From Mastigias papua (taxonomy: Eukaryota > Cnidaria > Scyphozoa > Rhizostomeae > Mastigiidae), in assembly GCA_964019165.1 (NCBI GenBank), contig OZ025270.1, positions 15,355,159 to 15,419,158 on the forward strand: a stretch of DNA of 64,000 bases, read 5' to 3'. This document shows, in pieces, positions 12,170-55,430 of this stretch. The position numbers and the translations under genes were made by a program. Numbering within the stretch: the first letter of the stretch is position 1; each line of letters begins with the position of its first letter. The notes under the pieces are model-generated. The model was not told the origin of the DNA. It saw nothing but the letters and a program-made list of their open reading frames with translations, and searched no databases.

Positions 12170-12330
12170 GATCGCTTTTTAAATGTATGGAAGGTATCTT
12201 TTGCTGTGAGTGGCCAAGCGGTTCAGCTAGCTTTCGTTAGCTAGCTGAAGTTAAGCTTTGCTGTGTTAGGTCAGCAACTGGATGGGCGACTATCCAGATA
12301 AACGACGAAAGCAACTCATTCCGCTGTCTT
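12170..12330 (+). repeat. Possible tRNA-derived SINE head (weak)
   Basis: GTGAGTGGCCAAGCGGTTCA resembles a pol III A box of a Leu/Ser-type tRNA, but I find no good B box in the following 100 bp. Directly followed by the G1 MITE copy at 12338. Confidence 0.2.
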
Positions 12331-12337
12331 TCGCAAG

Positions 12338-12608
12338 CAGGGACCGCGGAGCAGTCTGAAAGTGGGGGGGGGGGGGGCTAAGATTTAGTGAAGTGGCTAT
12401 ATTACTCTATTATTGACGTCACGATTTAACAACAAAAGTAATCCCTGCAGCACTATACTATTGCTCAATTCAGATGCCGCCTTTGAGTACCGGAAAAGCT
12501 ACTGCAATCAATCATTAGCGAATTCTTTTAGCCTCTTTAAAACATTATTGTTTATTTTCGAGAAAAGTGGGAGCTATAGCCCCCCAGCCCCCTGTTCCGC
12601 GATGCCTG
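12338..12608 (+). repeat. Non-autonomous element family G1, copy 2
   Basis: Reverse complement of 1149-1407, with a long G-run near its left end. Begins CAGGGACCGCGGAGCAG and ends with the inverse of CAGGCATCGCGGAACAG. GCAAG is found on both sides (12333-12337 and 12609-12613) and may be a short target duplication. Confidence 0.6.
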
Positions 12609-12778
12609 GCAAGGGACCTGTAAATTAGGGATCCCACTCCTGGATGCAGCATACATTGTATGTCTAAAGTAGCTGAGAAAGCTAGAGATAACAGCCTACT
12701 CAAAATAGAGTAAACAACAACAAATCTGCTATCTGTAGTCTGTTCACGCCAATTGAGAAATGTGAGATTACATTTACG

Positions 12779-13079
12779 CAGGGGTGTCGTGGAGGGGGGC
12801 TCAGCCTACCTTCTTAAAATTTTGGATATTTTAGGGGGGCTCAGCCCTTTTTTAAAGAATCCATCTTTTTTCTACATATTGCATGACAAGACATGACTAC
12901 AACAGGAGTACTCTCAGTCATAGCATCTTTTTCACAGTACTGGCCAGTAGGATTCATATTCCCTGAGGATTGGCAGCTATGAAAAGGGCGTGACCAAGAA
13001 AAGCTACATTCATAAAGGGTGTGATCCAAGATTTCTTCATGAACAGCCCCCTTCTTACGATTTTAGGACGACACCACTG
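12779..13079 (+). mobile_element. hAT-like MITE, copy E2
   Basis: About 301 bp, same orientation as 4425-4736 and alignable end to end. Starts CAGGGGTGTCGTGGA, ends AGGACGACACCACTG. Left flank CATTTACG, right flank GTCTACAG: the mirror arrangement of copy E1. Confidence 0.7.
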
Positions 13080-13087
13080 GTCTACAG
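13080..13087. repeat. Target duplication A, right outer copy
   Basis: GTCTACAG, identical to 4417-4424. Together they are the expected 8-bp duplication for one insertion of the whole E1-block-E2 unit, or for an original single MITE at this site. Confidence 0.7.
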
Positions 13088-13633
13088 ACACATACTCAGC
13101 ATCAAGCACCCCCGTCGTTGAATTATAATTACAATCTTGCCAAACATGTGAACAGTAGTAATTTGATGGAAAAACCATTCTATGGAACCATCGGGCGAGG
13201 GGCTGGGGGCTGTAGCCCCTCCACTTTGTCTCGCAAATATACTTTAGTACCCGTTTTAGCACCCTCTGTATCTCTGCGGCTTTAGTTTGTCTACTTGAGC
13301 CCCTCACCAAAAATATTGCTCCCCCGCCCCTAGGACAGTACTCCCTGATAGTGAAAAAGATCCCAAAGATAACAGTCTATTTGGAAACAGTCTAAAGAAT
13401 TGGACGAGGTCCACATATTGTGATTTACTATCATTGGAGTTTCCGCTCGACGTTGGCAGCGAGCGACTATCTATTCTGGTTATCAATCAATGCTTGAGTA
13501 ATATCAATTCTTTGATATCTTTATATTCACTAAACTTGCTTGGTTGATGTAAATGTATTTTATTGTCACTGGATTCAGTTTCGAAATAATAGGTATGATT
13601 TTAGTGATTCAAAGATTGTTTCAAAAATAAAAC

Positions 13634-14110
13634 CATCTTACGAGTCCCCTATTGGAATTAAGTGCTATGTGTTTTGGATCACATTATTTTGCTACTCTAC
13701 TCCAGATCAGTAAGAAAGATTTTCATCAAGTTTCTGGTCATCTTTGGATAGATTCAGAAATCGCATTGTTTTGGCTTGCTTCTAAACTTAAACTCAAGCA
13801 TTTCGTTCGCAATAAAGTCGACACTATTAGCCGCACATTCGACTCATCCTCCTGTGGGCACTCTCCCTCACAAGATAACCTGGCAGACATAGTTTCCCCT
13901 GGTTGCTCTGCTACTTCACTTCGTACCACTCTCTATCGCTATTTCTTGCAACGCTTCCACATTCACTCCTTCGGGAAGCTTATGCCTTCAAGAGCAACAC
14001 GCAACCCTTGAAAACACCACGCATAAAAGAAGGCGATGTCGTTCTCGTTGCCGAGATGGACACGCCCCGCTATCTTTGGCCCCTTGGTGTGGTATCATCA
14101 GCGTACATGG
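13634..14110 (+). pseudogene. BEL/Pao retrotransposon remnant (RNase H and DUF5641 pieces)
   Basis: The first frame (13652 on) matches the RNase H region of BEL/Pao pol: WIDSEIALFWL, then KHFVRNKV, then DNLADIVSPGCSA (NPADxxSRG motif). A second frame (from about 13980) carries the DUF5641 motif KEGDVVLVAEMDTPR and LWPLGVV. The integrase that should lie between them is missing, so this is a deleted, frameshifted copy. It is not the same copy as the intact BEL/Pao element at 37.5-43.8 kb. Confidence 0.65.
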
Positions 14111-14135
14111 TCGCCTGGCACCTTTCCAGACAAAA

Positions 14136-14262
14136 CGGAAGATCATTGATATAGACTATAAAAGGAAGGGGTCCAAGACAAGATCCCTGTGGTACACCAC
14201 TGCGTATTTCTTCCATTTCGTGAGGAAACGTGAACGGCAACTGTAGACTAGTGCAGATGGTA
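14136..14262 (-). pseudogene. Short reverse transcriptase fragment
   Basis: On the minus strand the frame reads EIRSGVPQGSCLGPLPF followed by YINDLP, the GVPQGS motif that precedes the catalytic YADD in APE-type LINEs. It is cut on both sides, wedged between the BEL/Pao remnant and the LINE that starts near 14290. Confidence 0.6.
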
Positions 14263-14289
14263 TTGCCAACAATTTTTAAAGATAGGCTC

Positions 14290-15660
14290 GCCTGTACATA
14301 TTAAATCATTTTGTGATATATTTAATCTTTCGGTTGGAACTGGTGTATTCCCTGATAGCTGAAAAATTGCTAGAGTGGCCCCCATTTTCAAAAGTGGTCC
14401 AACCATCGATCGATCTAGTTATAGACCAATTTCAGTATTCCCGTTTGTTTTCCAGGGTTTTCGAAAGTTTATTTAAAATTAGTTTTATGACTACCTTGAC
14501 AGAAATAAACTTCTTTTTTCCAGGCAGTCTAGATTTAGATCTTCGCACTCTGTTGTTGCTTGCGGTTGCTTGTATACCTAGTTTTTACAAGTGACTAGTA
14601 TCTTAGCATGGATAAGAGTCAGTATACAGTAATGATATTCGTTGACCTCAGAAAAGCATTCGACACCGTAGACCATGAAATTCTACTTAAAAAACTGGAA
14701 AAGGATAGTGTCATTGGTCTTGAGAATACATGGTTCGCATCTTATCTATGTAACAGAATGTAGTTTTGCAGAGTGAATGGAGTGTCCTCGGGCCTTGATG
14801 ATATCAATTATGGAGTTCCACAGGGCTCTTGTCTTGGCCCTCTACTGTTTTTGATTTACTTTCAGGATCAGCCAAGTTCCCATGTATGCTGACGATACCA
14901 CCTTATCACATTCTTCCAAAAGCATCATTGATCTCAGTGAAAACCCTAATAGAGACTTGAACACCCTGAAGCAATGGCTTCAGGAAATAAGCTAGGTCTA
15001 AATTTGATTAAGACTCAAGCAACGGTGGTGGGTTCTCGGCCAAACCTTGAGAAGGTCTCTGCTGAAAAGGTACAGCCCCCTACTTTTGTTATTGGTGACT
15101 CACAAATTGAGACTTTTGAAAAAGCCAAGTGTTTGGAAGTTCAACCTGATAAGCATCTTGCTTGGGATGAGCATGTTAGATTTGTGTATGCTAAAGTATT
15201 TCGTAGTTTAGGGTTTTTAAAGTATGTTAAGAAACTGCTACCTCAGGAATCTCTTAGCCATATCTATAGAGGTATCGTTGAGCATTATTCCGTTACTATA
15301 GGTTTGTGTGGGGGAGCTGTGGGGAAACCAGTCATCTTTCATTGCAGAAGTTACAAAATCGTGCTGCAAGAATAGTGGCAAACTGTAGCTGTGGTGTACC
15401 TGCTGATGCCATAATTCAAAAGCTAAACTGGCCAACTATCGCGGAAATCAATAAACGAGAGACAGGGACGATGGTCTACAAATCTTTAAATGGCCTCGCA
15501 CCGAAGTATCTCTCGAAAATTTTTGTAAGCAAACCTTCTCAAGACACTCTCTGTTTAAGAAACTCTGAGACTGACTTGCGAATGCCTCTTCAAAAGAGCC
15601 AATGGGCAGAAATCATTTCTATATTGTGGTGCTAATCTCTAGAACAGCCTGACATTCGAG
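14290..15660 (+). pseudogene. APE-clade LINE reverse transcriptase, broken
   Basis: Successive frames give LINE reverse transcriptase blocks in order: KIARVAPIFKSG and SYRPISVFP (about 14360-14440), [17 protein letters not shown] (14640-14690), YGVPQGSCLGPLLF (14810-14850), MYADDTTLS (14885-14910), then the thumb region (14974-15375) and a tail ending near 15635. Stop codons and frameshifts separate them. The 5' part, with the endonuclease, is absent. Similar to CR1/Jockey-group elements; the exact clade is not resolvable by eye. Confidence 0.75.
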
Positions 15661-15988
15661 GTTAAACAAGCACCCTCTGTACTTGTAATTAAACATCGAA
15701 TTTAATGTTTTTCTTTTTCTATATTATTCTTTTGTTATTTTAGCTTTGTAGTTAGGGTATTTACTATAACATATATGCATATATATATAACTATATATAT
15801 ATAGACTTTCATAGTAAAAACACCTGTTTAACGCTTCGCGTATAGTTTCATCGGGAAATTCTTACCTTTACTTTACAGAATGCACGTATGTACATAACCA
15901 AAATTGAATAAATACAAAGGAAACACATAAGTGGAAACAATACTTTAGAGAAATAATTAATAAACTTAACACCATCTACCTAGGGGCG

Positions 15989-16237
<249 letters not shown>

Positions 16238-16306
16238 CAGAGGCTCCTTATGTTGAGCACTTTTGATCAGCTATATGATCTAATCTAAGCAAGATATATA
16301 TCTGTG

Positions 16307-16349
<43 letters not shown>

Positions 16350-16692
16350 TGTGTATTTTGAATTGTCAAGTTCCCGTTACGGCCCCCTGAAAAGCAGCAT
16401 TAGCTGATGCTACCCTGCGTAACGAATACAAAATGAAAGAACGAAAATATACTGTTTCAAGCGTTCGTTTTGCCGATATTCATCGCCCTGAGCGCAGGGC
16501 AGCACAGACAGCCAGGGACGTGATACACACTCAACGAATCGACTTTCAGCAAGATTCGATTTTTCTCTGGCCCTCAGTATGTCCAGTCCTGAGGTCTGGG
16601 ACTTAGTTATCTTTGTCCTCTTCAAAGGTGTTTAAGCATTTTTTGCAAATGTTCGTATTATAATTTCGAAAATTGAAAGTGTGAGAAAATAT

Positions 16693-16766
16693 CCAACCCG
16701 AGCGGGATTCGAACTCGTGACCCCTGGCTTTGTACGTCAAGTGCTCTACCAGTGAGCTATGGGGTG
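16693..16766 (-). other. tRNA-like sequence (tRNA pseudogene or SINE head)
   Basis: 74 nt on the minus strand with a good A box (TAGCTCACTGGTAGAGCA) and B box (GAGTTCGAATCCC) at normal tRNA spacing. The acceptor stem pairs only about 5 of 7 and the anticodon stem is poor (loop CGTACAA would give anticodon TAC). It is therefore unlikely to be a working tRNA gene. The sequence that follows on the same strand (TTTTCTCACACTTTCAATTT) could be a SINE body. Confidence 0.5.
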
Positions 16767-17254
16767 TGTAGGGGTGCTTTGAATTAATGGGGCTACAAAC
16801 TGTATGCCAAAATCACTAATATTTTCCCCGAATGAGTTGTTGTTTAGCCCTTTTAAGCTGGAGCTATTTTTGGGATCAAATATCCACAGTTCAGGGTTTC
16901 AGTGTTTTACATGTGTCTATACCATTTTATGGCATTAATTTTGCACTGAAAGTTAAGGAACTGTTCGTAAACTTTTAGTACTACAGTTTTACCACTGGAG
17001 GCCCAAAAATAAGGAACTTTTGAAACTAGGCTCTGGGCTAGGTTCCTTATAAAAAAAAGCGTTTAAGGCTTAGCACATATAGCACACTGTGGTTGACACT
17101 TCTTAAAGGATGACATAGAAAGTTCAGAAGTGTCTTAACTCTTTCCTTGTACTTCTAGAAGTTTCTTAAATTTTAGTGTGTCTAGTACTAGCTTTCTGAT
17201 ATACCTGTTTGTTATTGAAAACACGTGTAGTGTTTAAGGTTTGTGCATAAATAT

Positions 17255-17530
17255 AAATAAAATGCAGTGCGATAATGACGCTGCATAAATAAGTATAATG
17301 CAATAAATGAAAGATCTGGCTATAGAAGCTGTTTGTCGTAATTACTCAGCACATTTTACTGCTTATGTACAAACAACAGGTGATCCTCAATTGGAGATTC
17401 CCTGTAATAACATAACATGCAAAGTGCGAAGGAGCGAAGATACAGGTGGCTGCAAGCTTATTGCTAAACAACTGCAACAACCAGGGAAACAGATAGAGCA
17501 TTGCAAGAGGAAAGGTAAGTGAAAATGTTG
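17255..17530 (+). other. Candidate 5' exon upstream of the ABCC gene, duplicated downstream
   Basis: Contains a candidate exon (about 17380-17514) with acceptor AACAACAG and a strong donor AAAG/GTAAGT. A closely similar segment at 60665-60955 keeps the candidate acceptor (TGTACAG), the GAGCGAAGATACAGGTGG core, CAACTGCAACAA and the donor (AAG/GTAAAT). Conservation of splice sites around a poorly conserved frame suggests a 5' untranslated or N-terminal exon. No known protein domain. Confidence 0.4.
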
Positions 17531-19479
17531 TCAATCTGATGGCTTAATAAGCATCTAATTCAGAGAATTTTTTGTTTGCTTATTAGACGTAAGCAGTATA
17601 GAGAAAATATACATTGTTTGTTTGATAGCTTTGCAGAGCTAGACCATAAACATGACAGCCATTGCAATGCCAGCCAATGACCCGAATGTGCATAGTGTGC
17701 TGTCATGCTTAGATTATGCAACCAATATTCCCTCCTTGCATCAGCAGAACAAACCACTGCAATGTATCCGTTGTATGTATCTCTTGAATCACATACCTAA
17801 GTATATATACCGCTTTGTGGCCCTGTACAATAGCTTGGTAGGATTTAGATGTGTTAGCTGACCACACTCAAAAGATACAGCGGAAATGGGATAGTTGTGG
17901 TTGTTTTAAAGTATCAGTAAAGTACGAAACAATACAGATAAACACCCGCGTTTGATATTTTGGAAAGGAAGATGGTGCGCCTTTGAAAGCCATGTGTTAG
18001 GGCAAAGTTCCACTTGCCTCTAGCGGTCCTGGTTAGGACTAGGAGCTTCGTTCATTTTGCACGTGCTTACTTCCAATTCCAATAAGTATCATATGAGGGT
18101 CAAAGCTTAATGACAGATTAATTTAAAACTCTAAATGGCTAAGAACTTACTCAGAGAGCATACTCAGGCAAGAGAGAGGTGCAATTCTCTTTATATTTTA
18201 TTATATTATGGTGGTCATGGCAAGCCACAACTGTCAAGTATAGCATGGTACAGAATGGTATAGGAAAGCATATCATTAACATTTTTGGTCATAATATTGC
18301 TAGGAATGGAAAATAGACAAGCCTAAGCTTGTTAATTTTGATAACTAGGCTCCCATGGCATTAGCAGCAAGTCATAAATAAATAATAAGTGGTATTGACA
18401 GGGGGGTTTGGCAGGGACTATGAAACCAAAGGACGTAAACATGTTTGGTTGGCAAAAACTTTTTGGGGCAGAGTTGATTCAAAATGAAATATATTTGTAG
18501 AAGTACAAATTTTACTACTCCAAACTAGATCATAGCATTTCAATGTTTCTTGTGTTAGAAATTTTACTAAGTAAAATTTTGATCCCATCCTAGCATCGTT
18601 TTCAAATTGAGTTTGACAGTGGCCTTAGGGTGACAGCAGAGCATTGCTGTTAAAGATTATTGATGCTAAGATTTATTGCCAAGAGTTTTGAAAGAAATTA
18701 GTCTATAAGTGTATAGTTGAATGAAGGTGTTTGTTCATAAAATCACCTCTGTGGCATAATCACCCCCATTTGTTAACTGTTGATGTGGTTTATGAATGAC
18801 AGCTTTGTAGGATATGTTGATTCTCTTTCCTGCTCTTTAGTTCCTTAGTCTTCTATAGGTGTACTTTTTTATAGTGCCATTTTGGCATAATGTTGGATGG
18901 TTAGTCATCTGTTAAGGAATTAAAAATTAAACCAAGAAAATCTGTTGGATCATACAATCTTTTTTTGAGATAGAACTGGATGGGGAAGTTTTTCTTGAAA
19001 TATAATATTGGGTTCCATCCCCTCTTTCCCATTCATAATTGATGGTCTGTTATCTCTGTTTGAGTGTAAAGAAACAGTTTAATAATACCATGCAGTTAAT
19101 TGCATAGTGCCATATTTGCACTTCTGCTAGATCCAAGCATTGTCTGACTTTTCCTGGAATCTTGGCTGTCATCTAAAAATCTGTGTGCATGCAAATTATC
19201 AATGCTCTCTTGCTCTTTTCTTTGTATCTTTTATCAGTACCACAATGTCACCCTCTTACATTTTATCTATCTTTCTGCCTCACATACTATCTCAATGCTG
19301 TTTTCATTTTCTATTCTTACATGTTCCTTGCTCTGTACACTCATCCTTTGTTCACTGTAAGATTTTTGTTAACTCCTAAGCTTTAGAATAAAATATAGTT
19401 TGTTGGTCTTATTATCTCTCTGTCTCTTTTGAATTATTCCATCTCTCAGTGCCTCTTTCATTCAACATTTCCATGCTGT
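17531..19479. other. Stretch without recognised gene
   Basis: AT-rich, with no domain-bearing frame and no strong repeat found. Likely intron or upstream sequence of the ABCC gene if the 17.4-kb exon belongs to it. Confidence 0.4.
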
Positions 19480-19730
19480 TTACCCATTGCATTGTTTATT
19501 TCTGAATCTTTTTCTTCTTTCTTTTCTTAATAGCTTTTCCGTCTTCTTCAGGACATTAGCCTTGCCACTGTTTTCTTCCATTCCTTTCGCTCATAATCGT
19601 TTTCAGTTAATTCGTCTACTGTTTTGTTTATTGCCTTCAGATCTTTATTTATTTGTTTTATCCACGTATGTTTTGGTCTTCCTCGGTTACCTTTCGCTTT
19701 TTTCAAATGTTCTTTGAAAGCTAGTTTTGC
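19480..19730 (-). pseudogene. 3' end of a LINE (reverse transcriptase C-terminal tail)
   Basis: On the minus strand one frame reads FKEHLKKAKGNRGRPK, then HTWI, with WKKTVARLMS before the stop. The (R)GRPKxTW motif followed by KEWKKTV is the usual C-terminus of several LINE reverse transcriptases. Only the last roughly 60 codons are present. On the plus strand the same DNA is pyrimidine-rich, so its hydrophobic frames (19140-19717) are artefacts. Confidence 0.6.
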
Positions 19731-20514
19731 TGGTGTTCCTTCTTTATTCCTTCCTAATTCCTACCCTTAAATTCCCCTTCTCCTGCTGCCACCAGACCTA
19801 TTAGATCTTTCCTATTTAGTCATTCATTTTTTTATGGGATATGTCATGTATAAGTTTAAGTTTCAATTTTACTATATAATGAATTATCATATGAAGTATA
19901 TGCAGTGTAACATCTAGAGTGATGTTGAATAGTGTCATTAATTTATTTCCAATTGAAAATGCGCACTTAGTGATTATGTTGGACAAGTAAGGGGTTTCAT
20001 TTTACTAGCCATTTAGCGTACATGTATTAGTAATATGTCAGTCCAAGCATATTTTTGACAATATTTGTGGTTCCATTTATAATTGCTCGTAGTTGTTACC
20101 TCATTGCATTTGATTCGTGCTTGTCAAAAGTTCTTTCATTGGTTCCTTGATATTGACCTATGATACACATCCCACAGGGAGTTGTTTCACAGTTTGCTTT
20201 TAAACTCAACATTTGAGTGCTATTTCTGATTGCACCCTGAAAAAAGCCCCCTTGATCTAGCACAGTTTATGTGGCATCACAACTATTTTTTGAAGTAAAT
20301 TGTGCAGCCCTCCGATGCTATGCAAAGCATAAAATTATTTTCTGATCTTCCTGGCTGCCATAATTACTGGATGTGGGTCCAGCTTTTCCTTATGACTAGT
20401 TTGAAAAGCAGAAGAACAGTAGATAGTACCTAGTGGAGCCCAGATCTCAATATAGATGATTTCTTGTTATCAGTACTACACATTCCATTATAGAAATAAA
20501 GAATGCTCAGAACA

Positions 20515-20900
20515 TTTGGCCTTTTAAGTAACATTTTTAGCTATAGATATACTGAATCTTTCATTTATTTATGCAATCCATTTGTAAATTGCCTAGTTAA
20601 AGAAAGGCTTACATTTGTTTAATATTTTCATCAATAAAATAGTTGATAAAGTATTTATTATTATTATTAAAAGTAGTATTTCAGAAGATCACTATGAATG
20701 CATTGAGTATTGCTAGAAGATGTACTTATTACTTTTTCTATTGGCATAACTTATCTAGGCCAGGTCCAAAGCTATAAGATTTGTAGCTGCTATAGTTTTG
20801 TGCTTGTTTGTTGCTTTTTGTTTGAGTTTTCCTATTTTTTATGTAGCAGCATTATGTATTTGTTTAAGCAGGCAAGCCAGTTATGAACTACCTAGCAGTA
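20515..20900 (+). repeat. Segment upstream of ABCC, copy A of a duplication
   Basis: About 390 bp closely similar to 61625-62030 in the same orientation (shared TTGCCTAGTTAAAGA, GCAGATCACTATGAA-like block, GTACTTATTACTTTTT). It lies about 250 bp upstream of the SH3-encoding exon. Together with the pair 17255-17530 / 60665-60955 it defines a co-linear duplicated region. Confidence 0.6.
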
Positions 20901-21153
20901 GCTATGCATTACAGTTGTAGCTACCTCATCCTGTGAGTTTGTTACTTTGTGCAACAGAATTAGAAATGTCAGGTGCTGACATTTAAAGTAATTTGAAAAG
21001 TTTGGGGACCACTGCTATACCCCATCATTTTTATTGTAAATGCAATTGCCTTTCATGAGATTTCAGGTATATGCCTGACCGGAGATGCAGAAACATGAAA
21101 TGTTTTTTAAATAATTTGACAGATGATGATGTCATAAAGTATCAATCATAAAT

Positions 21154-52994
<31,841 letters not shown>

Positions 52995-54870
52995 CAAGTA
53001 TGACATTTTCAAATGTTTGTATAGTTATTATTCCAAAGATACAACAGATTTTTTGTAATAGGATTCCTCACAGAATTTTGCCTCCAAGCTATGCAAAAAA
53101 ATCTGATTTTGAAATTCTGGCAGATACTTCTGAACTTTCTTGTATGTAGAAAAGCCTGGGTCATTCAGCAAAATCTAGTGTCTTCCCTCTCAATTATCAG
53201 TTAGGATACTCAGAATTCTTGTCATACTGTGAGTTTGGTAATGAATGGATTGAAAGAGTTAAGGATGTGCGTCAGTGCATCAGAACTTAGGATATTCGGA
53301 CAACTACTGCTATATATTTTGTGAGTCTACTTATTTCAAAACTTATCTGACCCTATATTATTTCAGTAATTAGTATTATTATAATTATTATTATTATTTG
53401 TTATATTCTGAATCCCATAACAAGGGTAGGTTTCCAGCAATGGATGACGTAGACAGTAGACTGTAGTAAATTTTGTAAATCATAGGAACTAGATAGTCAA
53501 TGCTAACAACTTCTAAGGGGAGGATGAGTTTACAATTCATTAGTAGTTATTAAATTAGATAAACATTGCACTTGGGAGAGTATTTGTTCAGGATTTTGTG
53601 TATATAACTGGAAAACATACCCAGAGAGAGACAGTCTTAGTGTATTAGGCTAGAGAGTTGAATGTGGAGAATTTTGATACTGAGCTGAGAATGAAGGAGG
53701 AAAAGGAGCGTGACAGACTGAGATTTCTGTCTGCTGCCACTCAGCAACCATAAGTTGTTCACCCTTTTGCACCTGTTTTCATACGAATGGTAGTGGAAGA
53801 AATTGCTTCTTGCGAAGGGGAAAACAATGAGAGACTTTGAATTTGGTGTGCAGCAGCATTCTGTTTAGACGCATACACGTGTTTTCATGCGATAAACTAG
53901 TATTTATGTTTCATCTTGTTAGACTTTCAATCTGTTTCATGAAGGTATCTGCAAAACGTTGGAATATACCATCATATAAAACCGAGCTTCGTGCAAGATT
54001 GAGTTTTCTTGAATTATTCGATATATTGGACTCATGATAAATCAATATTCCTATAGTTATTTATTCTTATATATGACTAATTTTAAAGCTTTGCTTAGCT
54101 GATGTTTTTAAAACACGTTTTATCTGAAAACTTAAATATTTAATCCATTTAAAGTAATGTTCGTATTTGTTGTATGCTCTGTGACATTGTGATGTTATGA
54201 TTCGCTGTGTTTATAAGACGGTACTATTCTCTCACTTTGATTATCTTTCTTGAAACAATTTGGAAGCAATGTGGTCTTTTGAAGATTGTATCCATATTTT
54301 ACAATGCTTAAAGTGCAGTTGTAGTTAATGCGCTGTGTGGCTCGGGTGGCAAATTGGTGATCACCAGCCAGGCCCTCTGATACTGCATCGCTGCGTACCA
54401 TACTTCATCGGGTCTTACTGGCACATTTCCTCTACGATACCTTGAAGCGAGCCTTATTGCATTGCTAGCCATCTTGCCATTATGATCCCAGACCCCCGCT
54501 GTCCTAGTGGCTCCAAATGGGTTTAATGTACACATATCTAGTTAGATGAAGTCCATATTTGAATTGACTAGTACAAGTATAAAGGAAGCTAGAATGCCTG
54601 CAAACACTGTGGAGCACTTGCATTACATTTGTATACCTACTGGTATTCTTCCTCTCATGAATTATCATAGTTGCATAATTAAGAGCCAGTGCTCAGAAAA
54701 GGACAGTTCATTTAAATCTTCAGATAGACTGCTTGTTGCTTTAGATAGCTAGACTTTACCTTGTATTATTATTATGATGTATATTTCGTTAAATATCTAT
54801 TAAGTACAATCCTATAACCTAGTGCACAGGAAGCTAAAGTTTCAAGTACTTCATAACTGTAGCACTATAT
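52995..54870. other. Downstream region of ABCC
   Basis: Probable 3' untranslated region at its left end; no strong AATAAA close by (an ATTAAA lies near 53550). A minus-strand frame at 54308-54535 is unrecognised. Nothing else could be assigned. Confidence 0.4.
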
Positions 54871-54877
54871 TTGGTCA

Positions 54878-55430
54878 TATAGATACAACACGTCGCAGTA
54901 GATGAGCCGTCCCATTTAGTACTATCTTTTGTAATTCTTGCAAACTAGGGTTCCCGGGAATTTGCTTGATATGACCTTCAGTTTTGTTCTTTATCATACC
55001 TAATGCCCCAATTACTACGGGTATTATTGTTACTTTCAAATGCCACATATTCTGTATTTCAATTTCCAGGGTTTTGTATTTGATGACTCCTTCATACTCC
55101 TTATGTTATAGATTTCGTTCGGAAGGCACTGCCATATCAGTCTATAAACATGTCTTTTCCTTGTGGTCTTTTACAATAATATCTGGCCGATTGGCTTTAA
55201 CTGATCTGTCTGTGTGTATCGTGAAGTCCCAAAGGATAGTTGCACCATTGCCCTTCGTGACTGGTTCTGGGTGATGTTCATAGTGCTGGCATATTCTCCA
55301 ATGTAGGTACTGTCCTATTCCTTTGGTGCAAGTATTAAGCATCCTGCAACTAGATGATCAATTATTTCCACTTTATCCTCACATAGTCTACATTTAGGAT
55401 CAGTTCCATCTCTTATTATATTTGCTTGTT
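54878..55430 (-). pseudogene. LINE C-terminal fragment with zinc knuckle
   Basis: Reading right to left: a CRLCEDK...DHLVAGC zinc-knuckle motif (near 55400-55340), then HPEPVTKGNGATILWDF, HTDRSVKANRPDIIVKD and EKTCLLIDMAVPSERN; after a stop, a frame with NMWHLKVTIIPVVIGALG and PGNPSLQELQKIVLNGTA, ending near 54890. This C-terminal block is widespread in LINE remnants of invertebrates. Broken by a stop; the 5' part is missing. It abuts a plus-strand LINE at 55431. Confidence 0.7.

Larger units (their letters stand above)
4737..12778. other. 8-kb block bounded by two direct MITE copies, with permuted target duplications
   Basis: The block begins with CATTTACG (4737-4744) just inside E1 and ends with CATTTACG (12771-12778) just inside E2, while GTCTACAG flanks the outside of E1 and E2. 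The order is A-E1-B ... B-E2-A. This is what results if a DNA circle carrying B-E-B recombined into a locus carrying A-E-A, or from hAT-type alternative transposition. The block holds the GPCR gene, a 78-bp minisatellite and other MITEs. Confidence 0.6.

Noticed and set aside
19140..19717. Hydrophobic plus-strand frames that could be taken for the missing TMD0 of the ABCC protein
   Set aside because: The DNA is simply pyrimidine-rich, and the minus strand of 19480-19730 encodes a LINE tail (GRPKHTW motif), so the hydrophobicity is an artefact.
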